Of a DNA stretch of 64,000 nt, positions 12,054 through 22,723 are shown one piece after another. The position numbers and the translations under genes are program-made. The notes under the pieces were generated by a model. It saw only the letters and a program-made list of their open reading frames with translations. It was not told where the DNA came from and ran no database searches. The stretch's first letter is position 1, and each line of letters starts with the position of its first letter. The stretch lies in NCBI RefSeq assembly GCF_000005505.3, contig NC_016132.3, forward strand, positions 17,226,501 through 17,290,500, given 5' to 3'. This DNA comes from Brachypodium distachyon (taxonomy: Eukaryota > Streptophyta > Magnoliopsida > Poales > Poaceae).

Positions 12054-12803
12054 TTACAGCTCCGAGGACGGCGCCGCCGCCGCCATCCTGGGGGAGGTGA
12101 CGGGGAACAGAGGCAGAAGCCGCGGCGGCTCGGCGGCGGACCTCGGCGAGGGGTGGAGGAAGAAGCCCTTGCGCGCGATGGCGGCGCGCTCCTCCGCCAT
12201 GGCCCCCTGCTGCTGCTGCGGCTCCCCAGGGGACCCCGAGGCGGACCGGTTGAAGGGGTCGGGCACGAGCGGCGTGACGGGGCTGAGCGCCAGCGAGGGA
12301 AAGTCGAGCACGCTTGGCGACAGCAGCAGCTCCGGGGCCGCCGCCCTCGGCGAGGCCCCCGCCGCGGCCGCGGCCGCCATGGCCAGCGGCGCGATCATCT
12401 TGAGGTTCTTCATGCCGCTCCGGCGCTCGTACAGCTTGAAGGCCGGCTTCTTCGCCCTGCACGGCACGCCTCCCCCGTGGATGGTCTTGGCGGGGGGCCT
12501 CTGGGTCTGCGACGAGGGCGGCGGCGGAGGGGGCATGTCGGCGGCGCCGGTGAGCATCTGGACGATCTGCTTGAAGGAGGCGGTGTCGGCCTGGACGAAG
12601 GTGGTGGGGAAAGGGGTGGTGTCGATGATGCGCGGGGCGGGCCTGGGGGAAGGCGAAGGCGGCGGCGGCGGGTGGTGGGAGGAGGGGGACGCGGCGGCGG
12701 AGGACGGCGAGGAGGAGGAGGTGGAGGAGGACGGCGAGTTGGGGTCTCGCGGGGGCGCCATGGGGAGGAGGAGTTGCTTGGAGTTGAGGGGAGCAACTTC
12801 CAT
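12054..12803 (-). CDS. VQ motif-containing protein
   Basis: Intronless gene of 249 aa. The ATG at 12803 starts MEVAPLNSKQLLLPMAPP; the frame stays open upstream, but this is the first ATG followed by family-like sequence. The VQ signature FKQIVQMLTG sits at residues 77-86, preceded by TPFPTTFVQADTAS, typical of plant VQ proteins. Further conserved short motifs follow: a KLYERR patch, a block reading VLDFPSLALSPVTPL, and AIARKGFFLHPSPR near the C-terminus. These resemble the VQ4/VQ33 (MVQ) type, which are MAP-kinase substrates that bind WRKY factors in the nucleus and restrain defence genes. The protein has Pro/Ser and Ala runs and the DNA is very GC-rich, as is normal for intronless grass genes. 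The WRKY link is from the family; binding partners are not shown here. Confidence 0.93.
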   Translation of the reverse strand: MEVAPLNSKQLLLPMAPPRDPNSPSSSTSSSSPSSAAASPSSHHPPPPPSPSPRPAPRIIDTTPFPTTFVQADTASFKQIVQMLTGAADMPPPPPPSSQTQRPPAKTIHGGGVPCRAKKPAFKLYERRSGMKNLKMIAPLAMAAAAAAGASPRAAAPELLLSPSVLDFPSLALSPVTPLVPDPFNRSASGSPGEPQQQQGAMAEERAAIARKGFFLHPSPRSAAEPPRLLPLFPVTSPRMAAAAPSSEL

Positions 12804-13150
12804 TGTTGGGTGGTTTCGGCCTTTCGGGAGAGAGGAAAGGGAGCGCTTCGGTTCAGTCCTGGGGGGAGTGTGAATATGAAGGGGGAAGAGGGAGGCGATG
12901 CATATAGTTGGTGTGTGGGTGGGTGCTTTCGGAACTTTTCTTTCTCTCTGAAAAAACAAATGCTGCTGTCCGTTCCTCTCTCGCAGATTTTCTTGCCGGT
13001 TTTCAGTTTACTACTCTCTCTCTCTCTCTCTTTTTCTTCTCCTCTCCCTTAGTTTTCCTTTTGTTGTGGAAGTTGTATCCACCTGTTTTTTATTTATTTA
13101 CCACAAGCTGTATCCACCTGGTTTGTATGACTCTTTGTCATCAGTAGATG
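12804..13150 (-). promoter_or_regulatory. Upstream region of the VQ gene with a (CT)n tract
   Basis: On the minus strand a TATA-like ACTATATGC lies near 12900-12908, about 100 bases before the ATG, a plausible distance for a short leader. Farther upstream a CT/GA microsatellite (about 13013-13032) continues into a pyrimidine-rich run to about 13050. GA/CT tracts are common in plant promoters and bind BPC-type factors. The TATA call is weak. Confidence 0.4.
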
Positions 13151-13199
13151 TGTTAATTCTAAGGGTAAAAAAATGCAGTTGAGTATATATATTCCCGGA

Positions 13200-13770
13200 C
13201 ATTTAAGAAAAAGAAATAAGCATAGTACTTTTTGCGGAACGGAAATAAAAAGGTGCAGGAAGCAAGCAGACGAAAACATTACAGGAGAAAAAACGAGGTA
13301 GAAACGGAAACGAAAAGGTGCGAAGAGAAGGCAAAAACGGAAACTTGATTGCGGAGGAAATGGAACCGAACCATCAATTTCTACCCAAAGTAGATGTGGA
13401 AACATAAATGAAAAGGGATGCAAAGAAGACGGAAACGAAAACTTGACCACCGAGGAAATGGAAACTGCCGCCAAAGAGACGAGCAAAAACAGAAATGAAA
13501 TGGAGCAGCGAGAAAGCGGAAACAGAAACTTGGTCATGAAGGAAATGAAAACCGAACATCAATTTCTGGCGAAAAGACGGGCGGAAACGAGCATGAAAAG
13601 CGTGGAAAGGAAACAGAAACTTGATGACAGGAAAAATGAAAAACGGAATGGTGATTTCTTGCAAAAAAGACATAGGCTGGAACAAAACAAAAACGTATGA
13701 AATAATTGGAAACATAAACTTGACCGCAGAGGAAATGAAATCGAAAAATGGGCGCAAACAGGATTGAAGT
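13200..13770. repeat. Purine-rich degenerate direct-repeat array (period about 86-99 bp)
   Basis: A phrase like 'gaaacRgaaacttga…gaggaaatgRaa' recurs at about 13336, 13433, 13519, 13609 and 13708, each followed by more A/G-rich sequence containing 'ggaaac' and 'gaaaacg' blocks. The copies are imperfect and spaced 86-99 bp apart. The + strand is almost free of T over 500 bases. Such arrays resemble the subterminal regions of some plant hAT elements, but I found no transposase or clear terminal inverted repeats, so the class is a guess. The long open frames across it on both strands are a by-product of the composition. Confidence 0.5.
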
Positions 13771-15250
13771 CCACAAAAATCCGGCCTATGCCCATCTATC
13801 GCGGCCCTAATTCCCTTATGTCTTGATGCACTATGTTATTTGTGGCATTCTTACAGAGCACTTCTTATGTCACCAAAGGTGGAATGCGTTGTGTTGTTCG
13901 GCGCATTCTTATAGTTGTTATGTTGTCAAAGGTGGAAACTTATGCATAATATACTTTGTGGTGAATATCTAGTCGATATTCCATTATATACTTTGTGATG
14001 GATCATGATATATGACAATATTTGCGGTCGTTTGGCAAACCCACGTTTGTTGGCATTGCTGTCTTGTTTAAGGGTGTTCAGAAGGGTTTATATATCCTGC
14101 AAATATTGGTTGTTGCATCCATGTCCGCTTTGTATTCGATCTATATTTATTTATTTTTCGGCACTATCCACTTTCATATTCGTTTTTAGGAATTTTATGT
14201 TCATATTTGTTTTGATAAGAAAACGAAAGCAGATATGATAGTCCCCACTTTTGTCCATTTTCTGAATTAGAGGATATGCAAAAATAAGAAATATTTCAAT
14301 ATCCAGATGAATCCCTGTGTTCCATATCAGCCCAAGCAAGTTTTTCAGTTACACTACTAATTCTTAGAAGCAGCATAAGTAGAAAATGCCACCAATTTTG
14401 CATATCCTCTATAATTCAGAGATGCAAAGAGAAGAAGAAAAAGGTATAAAAACATAGGGAGTATCCTTGACTTTACCAGGTCACAAAGGCAGGAAGAGTA
14501 GCTTAAAAAAAAGGCAAGGACGGAAGAGTCCAAAGATGCTTTTGTCAAGTCGAAGAAAGGTGGCAAGAGCATTGACTTGGACAGCAGCGGCATAGCATAG
14601 GCAGCTCCCCTTGACCCCCATCAGCATCTGCCCCAGCATAGGTGGGTGGGGCCGCCGGAGGAAGAAGAAAGATGCTTCCTATCCCTGACCGTCGCTGCCT
14701 CGTACTTACCCTTCTTTGCCCTTGTCAAATTTCCACAGTATAGGGTCCATGATCGGTAACTAAAAACAGTAGTAAAATGCTGCACCATGGCTGCTGTTGT
14801 TGCTTGGCCAGACGATGTAGAAAATAGAAAAGGACCGGTGAAAAAAGAAAGATGTTACGAAATGGTGTTTTACCGCTGCGGCAGAGGCTGCGGCAAAAAT
14901 TCAACTGTAACAAGCATCAAAGGCGTTGGGGTGATTATTTTCCCCCTTTATGTTGTAATAAAAATCCTGGAGACGCGACCACGATCTTGCAATGAATGCT
15001 CTCCCCAGGACATTCGTGACCGGGATTTAAATCCGGTCTTAAATTCCGCCGTATTAGTGCGCGCGCTTGTCAGGACACTACGAGCCGTACGTACCATACG
15101 AAAATACTGTACTACTGCTACTCCCCCATTATCAATGCCACCCGGTCAAATACACAGAGCATCCCGTGCTCAAATCCATCCATGCCTCGAGGCTGCAAGC
15201 AGTGTATTTCCATGTTTCCTCTTGTGCTGGACCACAAACTTGTGCTGGCG
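13771..15250. other. Intergenic, repeat-derived sequence
   Basis: At 14130-14220 phrases such as 'ctttcatattcgtttttagg' and 'ttcatatttgttttgataag' mirror, in pyrimidine-rich form, the purine-rich array to the left. They could be the opposite end of the same non-autonomous element. 'gaggatatgcaaa' at 14273 recurs in inverted form at 14398 ('ttgcatatcctc'), about 115 bases away. No gene recognised. Confidence 0.35.
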
Positions 15251-15255
15251 TACTC

Positions 15256-15366
15256 GCTCGGTCTCATATTAAATGATTTTTCTTATTAAATGTATTTAGA
15301 CGTTTTTTACTCATAAATATTTTTATATTTTAATAAATTTAAGTCATTTAATATGAGGCGGAACGA
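15256..15366. mobile_element. Stowaway-type MITE, diverged
   Basis: The left arm CGCTCGGTCTCATATTAAAT pairs with the right arm 'atttaatatgaggcggaacg', separated by AT-rich sequence including 'atgtatttagacg'. The ends are decayed, so TA target sites cannot be read. Confidence 0.6.
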
Positions 15367-16300
15367 GAACTTTACTTCAAAACACAGATACACTATGCTA
15401 GCGCTGTAGAACGTTCTAGAAGCGCGGCGCCGAAAAGACGGGGCAACGGAGAAGGCGTGTTGGCGTCCGGTCCCAAGTTTGACGGACCCTCTTTGTATGC
15501 AAGCAACGCATGCATTTCTCCAGGGCTGAACGCACTCACCGACGATCTCCGGTGACTCCGCAGGCCGCAGCATAGGAAGGAAGGAGGGAAGAAACGGCCG
15601 GGGCCGGGGGCAAAGCGATACGCCTGCCGGCCACTATCAGGAAAAGAAGATCACGGGAGGGGAAAAAAAAGAAAGTGTTTCGGCACGATAGGAGATCGTA
15701 TGACCCGGACCGCCGACCGGACCGGCAATTCAACGCGTCAGCACTCAGCAGTGTACTCGTACTGCTCGACTAGCTTTCACAGTTTCACTCGAGTAGGTCA
15801 ACCTCTGTACTGTACTAGTGCTAGGATTTTACTTGTTCTAGCTAGACCACCATGGTGATCTTCGGATCGAGGTGGAGCTTGTTCGCTAACTGCAGACTCG
15901 TTCGGAATCATCAGTGCTGCTGCTTGTCTTTTGCATTTGTGGACCTGGAGTCTGGAGAGTATTTGATTCACGAGTGTGTTCTTTTTTGGCGTAAAAAATG
16001 CTTGTAGTAGGAGTACAGTTTTACATCTCTGAAAACATCGCCCCGGATTCTCGTGCATTGGATCCGTCGCAGTGGAGACAACATACGCCCGCATATTAAC
16101 CTCCTATTTGGTTGTCTGCTGGCCTGTGAGCCGGACACTGGTCAAAGGTGTTAAAACACCAAGTAGTACAGTATACTCCTCCGTATCCCCAAACGAGCAT
16201 GCAAGTAATGATTTTTTTTTCACTTAACGATGATGGAGGACGGAAATTGAAAATCGAGAAGATGATTTTTTTACTTAACGATGTTTTTCATGCCAATTAA
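15367..16300. other. Intergenic, no gene recognised
   Basis: Moderately GC-rich DNA with short unrelated open frames on both strands. No motif, RNA fold or repeat that I could assign. Confidence 0.3.
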
Positions 16301-16310
16301 TCTTAGTACT

Positions 16311-16335
16311 CCCTCCGTCCCAAATAAAATGACAT
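16311..16335. mobile_element. Stowaway-type terminal fragment
   Basis: CTCCCTCCGTCCCAAATAAA is a canonical Stowaway left end, but it stops within about 25 bases where the non-LTR remnant begins. Only one end is present. Confidence 0.5.
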
Positions 16336-16803
16336 GGATCTTTTTCGAAAGAACAAAAGATTTCATTAATTAATCAGGGTCCAGGTACAATCATAAAGGA
16401 GGGCTCGCTGAAGAAAGTCAGGGAAATCTCCCAGCCAGCAAGTAGTACTATGGTTACATCTTGAATGGTTTGCTAGACTATCACTAACACTATTCTGGTC
16501 ACGAGGAATTTTCCGGACAGGGATTATCCTCCAGAGGTCAGAAGTTCCTTGATGTTTGTAACTCGATGGTGGTAGACTGAGAGATTTGTGCCGCTGTTCG
16601 TGATTAGAGCCAAAGCTTCTGCAGAGTCAGTTTCCAGCATGGTAGGGAGTTCAGTGCACTGGAGCATGAGCCGGAGACCGTCCTCGCAGGCAGCAAGTTC
16701 AGCATCAAGAGGGTCGCAGCAATGGTACAGGTATCTACGCGCAGCTACAAGGAGCTTTCCATCATGATCACGAATACAAACACCGATGGCCGCACTTCCA
16801 GAC
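16336..16803 (-). pseudogene. RNase H domain remnant of a non-LTR retroelement
   Basis: Read leftward from 16803, the sequence encodes a plant RVT_3-type RNase H domain: AAIGVCIRDHDGKLLVAARR, then LDAELAACEDGLRLM, then METDSAEALALI-like sequence, all family landmarks with acidic active-site residues. A frame change near 16525 leads into KIPRDQNSVSDSLANHS, which is the family's C-terminal block. Only the last domain of an ORF2-like protein is left. The Gypsy LTR begins directly at 16804, so that element either inserted here or its insertion marks the break. Not functional. Confidence 0.75.
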
Positions 16804-17614
16804 TGTCGGGGGAATGACCCCGGGTAGGATCATGACGGCACGGCTTTAGCCGAGATGACGGAGGCAAAGCCAGCATGGTTATGTATGCCGGCATCGTAAA
16901 GTCAAACTAACACTAAGCCGGCATCCTTGATGTATGCCGGCATGACTATATTGTCTTATGAGCTTACAGGATAAGGACGAGCACCTTGATCCCGGCCCAC
17001 GCCGAGATCTCTCAACGGTATTATCCTGACCACGCGGCAGAGGGTAAAACAGCGTCATCATTATCGTGGAAAAGGCAGTCGCCGCTTAAGTACCGGTGCC
17101 AGACGACTGTACAAAAGAAGCACCGAAAGAGAATTTCTGACGGAAGCCGGCAGAGGATAGCGGTACTTGTTGCAGGGTGCCAGGGAAAAGTAAATTTGTC
17201 TTGTCCCCTACGGTGCCACCAGGAGGGAACCAAGCCGCGTGTCTGGCGGGGCCCAAGGAAGGCGACGTTAGGACTCGGCCCACATGTCAGTGTGACATGT
17301 GCGGCCTATAAATAGAACCTTACCCCTCTGTAGAAAGGGACGGAGCACTTAGGCATCTAGGTTTCCCTTTCTTCTTCTTCCTCAAGAATACAGCTCAAGG
17401 AGCGTCATTGTAGAGCTTGTCTATCTCGGCTAATACAACAAAGCAGGAGTAGGAGTCTTACCTCAGCAAGAGGGCTCCGAACCTGGGTAAATCTGTGTGT
17501 GTTTGTGTAACTTGTGCGTGTTTCCCTTCACGTCCTCCCTCCTCCGGTTCCTCCTTCGTCCATCGGCCCCAAGTTAAGCCATCCTATGGAATCTATCGTG
17601 ACACCACCACGACA
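16804..17614 (+). repeat. Gypsy 5' LTR, 811 bp
   Basis: It begins TGTCGGGGGAATGACCCCGG and ends CACCACCACGACA, giving perfect 5-bp inverted ends TGTCG/CGACA. It contains a TATAAATA box at 17307-17314, so transcription would start near 17340. The CCGGCAT phrase recurs several times between 16870 and 16940. The sequence right after the LTR is the usual site of minus-strand priming. Confidence 0.85.
17307..17314 (+). promoter_or_regulatory. TATA box in the Gypsy LTR
   Basis: TATAAATA, in the expected U3 position about 300 bases before the LTR end and just ahead of the pyrimidine-rich presumed R region. Confidence 0.6.
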
Positions 17615-17666
17615 GTTGGCGCCCACCGTGGGGCCAGCAGCGGCGCTGGCTGGAGTTTTCATCCGG

Positions 17667-19395
17667 ATGGAAAGCTTCCTCATCACCGGAGAGCGCGTGG
17701 TCTCCGGTTTAGTCCAGAGATTCGGCTCTCTGGGCTTCATCGATAACAACGCGGGCTGCTTCTACGACGCACCGCTTCCCTGCGCGGGCCGCTTCATCAA
17801 CTTCGGCATGCACGAGGTTTATGTCATTACTAACAGTCCCTGCAAGTACTCGGAGCAGGTGGTGGTGGCCGAAGATCCCCCCCGCCGTCTGCACGGTTCG
17901 CGGCCGGCATGCCGACTACCTCGCTGACCGTGTGGAAGTCATGGTGACGGCTTATGGCGCTGATGCTGGAAGGGACGCTGCAGGAAGCGGTGCGGTCCCA
18001 ACCAAGTCCGGCAGAACGGCGAAGCTCCCCTTGGAGAAGTCGGAGAACATCGCTGCTCAAGCCGGCACGACGGCCCTGCCGCCGAAGCCGACTCAGCTCC
18101 AGGCCTCCATTGAACGGCTGACCGCGCCGGTAGCGTCGAACGCTAACCCGGCCTAGCTGCAGGCAGAGTTGGAGTTGGAGAGACGGAAACAGTTGAAGGA
18201 AGCAGTCGACGTCACTCACGCTCGACAACAGCTCGACATCTCGCTTCGTGAGTATAACAAAGCCCATGGTCTTAGTTCTACTGTATTTACTAACCCTAGC
18301 AGAGTTGGGGAAGTGCGTAACCGTGGCAAGAACTTGAATGCCGAGATAGCTAGAGATGGCAGGGGTGCGCCAGTAGTGTCGGCAAGTTTTGCCTCGGCAC
18401 TGAAGCCGAAATACAATACCCCTGTCAAAAATCTCAGGGCTGCCGAGGCTGCGGCTGAGGAGTTGCCGAATCTTACGGGAGAGCCACTTCGGCAGCAGCA
18501 ACTGCGTGTGAAGGAGTTACTCCACACAGCTAACGAGCAGAATGAGGCGTACATGAGAATGCACGGCAAGCCCGGTGCATCTCAGGTAATTCACTCGGCA
18601 GCAGATGCTGGTGGCCGAGTTGACAAGCAAGTGTCCTCACCTGGTGGTAAACGGGACAAGAGCGTTAATTATGGCCGGGATAAGCAGCTAGAGCGTTATG
18701 ACCCGGCCCTGGCCGAGAAACAAATGGTCAAGAGGGTTGATGACAGCCAAAGTGGTCTGCGTCCCGACAATAATCGTCGAGACCAGCAAGAGCGTTACTC
18801 GTTTGATCATGGACACCGACATCGGGGTCCGGCATCCAATACTGCTGCAGGTCAGCAGGGTGTCGGCCGCAACCCCCTGTATCGAGGTGAAGATCGCCGG
18901 TATGACCGTTACGATGACGGATACTCGGCCATGGGTGACGAGGGTTATATTTGGCGAGAGCGTGATAATCTCGGCCCGCTCGGAGCCCGAGTTGGGAACA
19001 GGCAGGTATCGCCCCTGGATGCCCGACATCGGCTTGACAGAATTTATCTGTCCGAGCTTCTGGAGGAGCAAGGCCCTCTGGGACCGCGTTGTTTTGCGCA
19101 TCGGATCATGAGGGAGAGACCAGCCCTAGGTTTCCAGCTGCCCAAGGGTACGAGAACGTATGACGGCAGTACGAAGCCGGAAGATTGGCTGGAAGACTAT
19201 ATCACGGCAGTGAGCGTGGCAGGCGGCAACCGCAGATGGACAATACGTTATGTACCCCAGATGCTGGTGGGACCGGCAAGGATCTGGTTGAACAATTTAC
19301 CGGAAGACATCATCAATTGCTGGATAGACTTTGAAGAAGCTTTTGTCAGCAATTTCACTAGCACTTATAAGAGGCCGAATCGCCCTCAGCAGTAG
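17667..19395 (+). pseudogene. Broken gag of the Gypsy element
   Basis: The likely start ATG at 17667 opens MESFLITGERVVSGLVQRFG. A frameshift lies at about 17870-17930, an in-frame TAG at 18154-18156 and another TAG at 19393-19395. Between them is a long intact stretch (408 aa from 18169) with a Glu/Lys-rich coiled part, a basic His/Arg/Asp-rich middle and then a Retrotrans_gag-like segment. That segment includes YDGSTKPEDWLEDYITAV, GPARIWLNNLPEDIINCW and, after the second stop, DRDYLTRWNNLRNSI. This order is typical of large plant Gypsy gag proteins. No zinc knuckle is reached before truncation. Not functional. Confidence 0.85.
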
Positions 19396-19495
19396 TCCAT
19401 GTGCAAGCAAAGAGACAACGAGACTGACCGGGACTACCTGACAAGATGGAACAATCTCCGCAATTCCATCATGCATATTAATTACCTCTTTGGTA

Positions 19496-21100
19496 TTGTA
19501 TAAACTGTCCAAATCATTTGAAAACTTTTCAAAACAGAAACGAAACTTTGTACTTTAGAAGTAACCTTTGTGTGCATCATCATAGCATATGCATCATGAC
19601 ATGGCTTTTGTATTGAATGTTGTGTTTATTGTGTGTATGTTTCTTTTATTTTAGATTGTGTGGAGTGTAATCTTTATTGTTGCGAAGAGTGCGAGAACTA
19701 TCACAACCTTGGACAAGGCAAGTTCACTTTGATCATATCCCATTATTATTATTGTTTTAAAATATTATGCATTAGTGTTGTTGGTAGAGATGCATTGATA
19801 CGACTATTACTCGTACCTCTATGCTAGCTATAAACCTCAGGTAGTATAGTTTACCCTCGCCATTACCTTGCTACCAAATTGCCATTGATTGTAGTTGAAT
19901 GTTAAGCTATGGTAGTATCGTGGGGGGAAATAACTACATTATGATATTGTTATGCCGTTGGCTATATAAAATGTTTTTATTAGATGTAAGGCAAAACAAT
20001 TAATCCAATGAACCGTCCTGGGTGGGCTGCTTTGAAGATTTTGAGGATTAGCGGCGTCAGGTCCATTTCTATGGGTCCCTCTAAGTCGAGTTCCTGTGGA
20101 TTCAGGAATGGGTCGTCCATGGACGTCTCTCCCGTGGATTCGGGGAGCGCCTACGTTGCAAATGTGGAATGCCACCTGGGGTAACAGAGACTGGACTAGT
20201 TTCCTGTTTAGTAGCTTCCAGTACAACCACATGGTAATATGGGCTCTGCCAGGATGGATGTAAAACATATGACCCTGGATCCGAGGGATTGTGCAGATGT
20301 AGCCGTGTAGGTGGGAACGTAGGTCCCTCAGGTGGTCTGGGTGATTATGATCTGAAATTCCTGTAATCGATGCCGTTGCTACTCTACCCTGAGGACAGCA
20401 AGGGATTAACACGTCGATTTCTTGTGGGTAAAGTGTACAACCTCTCGAGAGTGTCAAACTAAGTACTTAGTCGTGTCCCCGGTTACGGACAATCATGAGC
20501 AACTAGATATTGGGGCTGTAAGGAAAGTCTCACTCATTCCAATTTCTTAAATAAAATGAATGGTTTGAACAGGGTAGGAGCACTTGATGAATCCACTTCA
20601 ATGTGCTCTAGGTTAATAGGAGCATGGGTGTGTCTACCCCGTGTCCAATAGTTAACATTATTATAACATTCCTTTGTAGTAGGATAATTTATGTTCTGCT
20701 TCCACGCAAATAGCCTTGAATCCCACTTTGCCACATTATGCATATACTTGATAAGCTCTGTTATAACTCCTAGTGAATCTTGCTAATACATTCAATGTAT
20801 TGACCCTAGTGGCTGCATCATTTAATGATGCAGGAAGCTCCGACGACGAGTAAGATGAACGTTCTGCTTATTTGGGTTATGGGCCTACATTCCAACACGC
20901 TCTCACCGTGGTGTTGATGTGCCCTTGTATCTTTCGCTTCCCGCTGCTAAATAGTTGTTTTATTTCCAGCTAACCTGTGAGGTTATGCGAGTTGTAAGTA
21001 ATTTTAAATTCTGGTTGATACGTTGTAATATTGAGACCTTTGTTCTATGATATTACATCTTGAAACTGTGTATGCTAGTGAGTCGATCCAGGGACTAGCA
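19496..21100. other. Unassigned LTR-retrotransposon-like sequence
   Basis: AT-rich DNA with no coding homology. Phrases such as 'acattcaatgtattgaccctagtggctg' near 20785, and the general layout, resemble the LTRs of grass Gypsy elements, but I cannot mark both ends. The 172-codon frame on the minus strand at 20457-19939 has no recognisable domain and is most likely a chance frame in LTR DNA. Confidence 0.35.
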
Positions 21101-21443
21101 CTAAAGCACAAAGATCGAACCCTTGTACGGGGGCGGTCGCTTCACGCAGCAGGTGACGAATGCCGAGAGACTAAGGATGACATTCGCCGGAAGGTGGTGC
21201 GGCTGGAGGCCGAAAAAATCTAGGAAGTTCCTAAGAGAATCGCTAGCCGGAAGAGCGAAACCGTGTTCGAAGTGAGCAAGGAAAACGACATGCTCACCAA
21301 GCTCCGGAGTCGGCACGGTCTCGTCGCCGGGAATCCGGCTTTCAACGTCCTTCGGAATCTGCCGGGAGCGGCGGGGCCACTCAATGTCCGCCGGAGTGAC
21401 ATCGGAGCCCTCCCTGTCGGCTCGCTCCGAACCAGTCCTCCGC
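21101..21443 (+). other. Unidentified GC-rich fragment joined to plastid DNA
   Basis: GC-rich, open on the + strand from 21263 (a stretch with [20 protein letters not shown]), and running in frame into the atpA piece at about 21444. The upstream part is not plastid-like and I do not recognise the protein. It may be a nuclear gene fragment caught in the same repair event, or chance. Confidence 0.35.
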
Positions 21444-21600
21444 TTATTGCTATCGATTCGATGATCCCTATAGGGCGCGATCAGCGAGAGTTAATTATTG
21501 GGGACAGACAGAATGGCAAAACAGCAGTAGCCACAGATACAATTCTCAATCAAAAGGGCAAGATGTAATATGTGTTTATGTAGCTATTGGTCAAAGGGGG
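21444..21600 (+). pseudogene. atpA: Plastid atpA fragment
   Basis: It encodes [20 protein letters not shown], then the nucleotide-binding loop region [19 protein letters not shown] of the plastid ATP synthase alpha subunit. The P-loop GDRQTGKT reads GDRQNGKT here. One base is lost just after NQKG, so the following [11 protein letters not shown] block is out of frame. About 50 codons of a 500-codon gene are present. Confidence 0.9.
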
Positions 21601-21714
21601 AATTCATACCTACTCGGCATTTCACGAGTTATGAAAATGCAAGAAAGGATACTAAATCTCATCGTTAACTGAATTCAGAATAGAAAGATTCAGAATAAAA
21701 AAACATGCAAAGTA

Positions 21715-21970
21715 AAGGTAGGCGGGGAATCCCTTTTGATAATGAAACAATGGATAATGGAATAGCGGGGTTAACCATATTATCAAAGTGGTTAATTCCT
21801 TCAATAAACTTTACTCAGGAAAGTTCCAACTCTTCTATAAATTCATATGAATTTATTACTAATGCAATATCTTCTGTAAGTCTAGTTATCCTCGGTTTAT
21901 TCATAGCATATATTTTCTATGGATCTGCTTATTCTTTTTTTCAGAATTTGGATTTACAAAATTCCTTTGT
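21715..21970 (+). pseudogene. ndhF: Plastid ndhF fragment
   Basis: It encodes [20 protein letters not shown], then [20 protein letters not shown], then [20 protein letters not shown] and LDLQNSFV. This is a middle-to-C-terminal part of the plastid NADH dehydrogenase-like subunit 5. After LQNSFV the sequence leaves ndhF, so only about 85 codons are present. Confidence 0.9.
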
Positions 21971-22146
21971 AGAGCTACAAAAGGATTCGTTTTTTTTCGT
22001 GTCACAGCTGATTACTCCTTTTTTTTCCTTTTTAAAGAGCGGCAATCTCTTCCAGCTATTCTCTATTTCCTTGAAAAGGGTGCTCAACCGACAAGAACTT
22101 GTTATGATATTTTAAAGAAGGCGGAATTCTTTAAAGAAAAAGAAAG

Positions 22147-22723
<577 letters not shown>

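Larger units (their letters stand above)
16804..19495 (+). mobile_element. Truncated Gypsy-type LTR retrotransposon (5' LTR plus gag)
   Basis: One LTR with TGTCG…CGACA ends is followed by a primer-binding-like TTGGCGCCCACCGTGGGG and a broken gag. Homology to gag stops near 19490, in the middle of the capsid-like domain. There is no protease, reverse transcriptase, integrase or second LTR in the window. The element is therefore dead and right-truncated; target-site duplications cannot be checked. Confidence 0.85.

Noticed and set aside
12826..13052. Extension of the VQ-region frames through the promoter, and the 408-codon + strand frame at 11826-13052
   Set aside because: The + strand frame is a GC-driven shadow of the VQ gene: its protein is Arg/Gly-rich noise with no domain.
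13094..13795. Several Phe/Ser-rich minus-strand frames (80-147 codons)
   Set aside because: They arise from the purine-rich repeat array; no T on the + strand means no stop codons on the minus strand. No protein family is matched.
19939..20457. 172-codon minus-strand frame
   Set aside because: No domain, no neighbouring exon, and it lies in LTR-like DNA; most likely chance.
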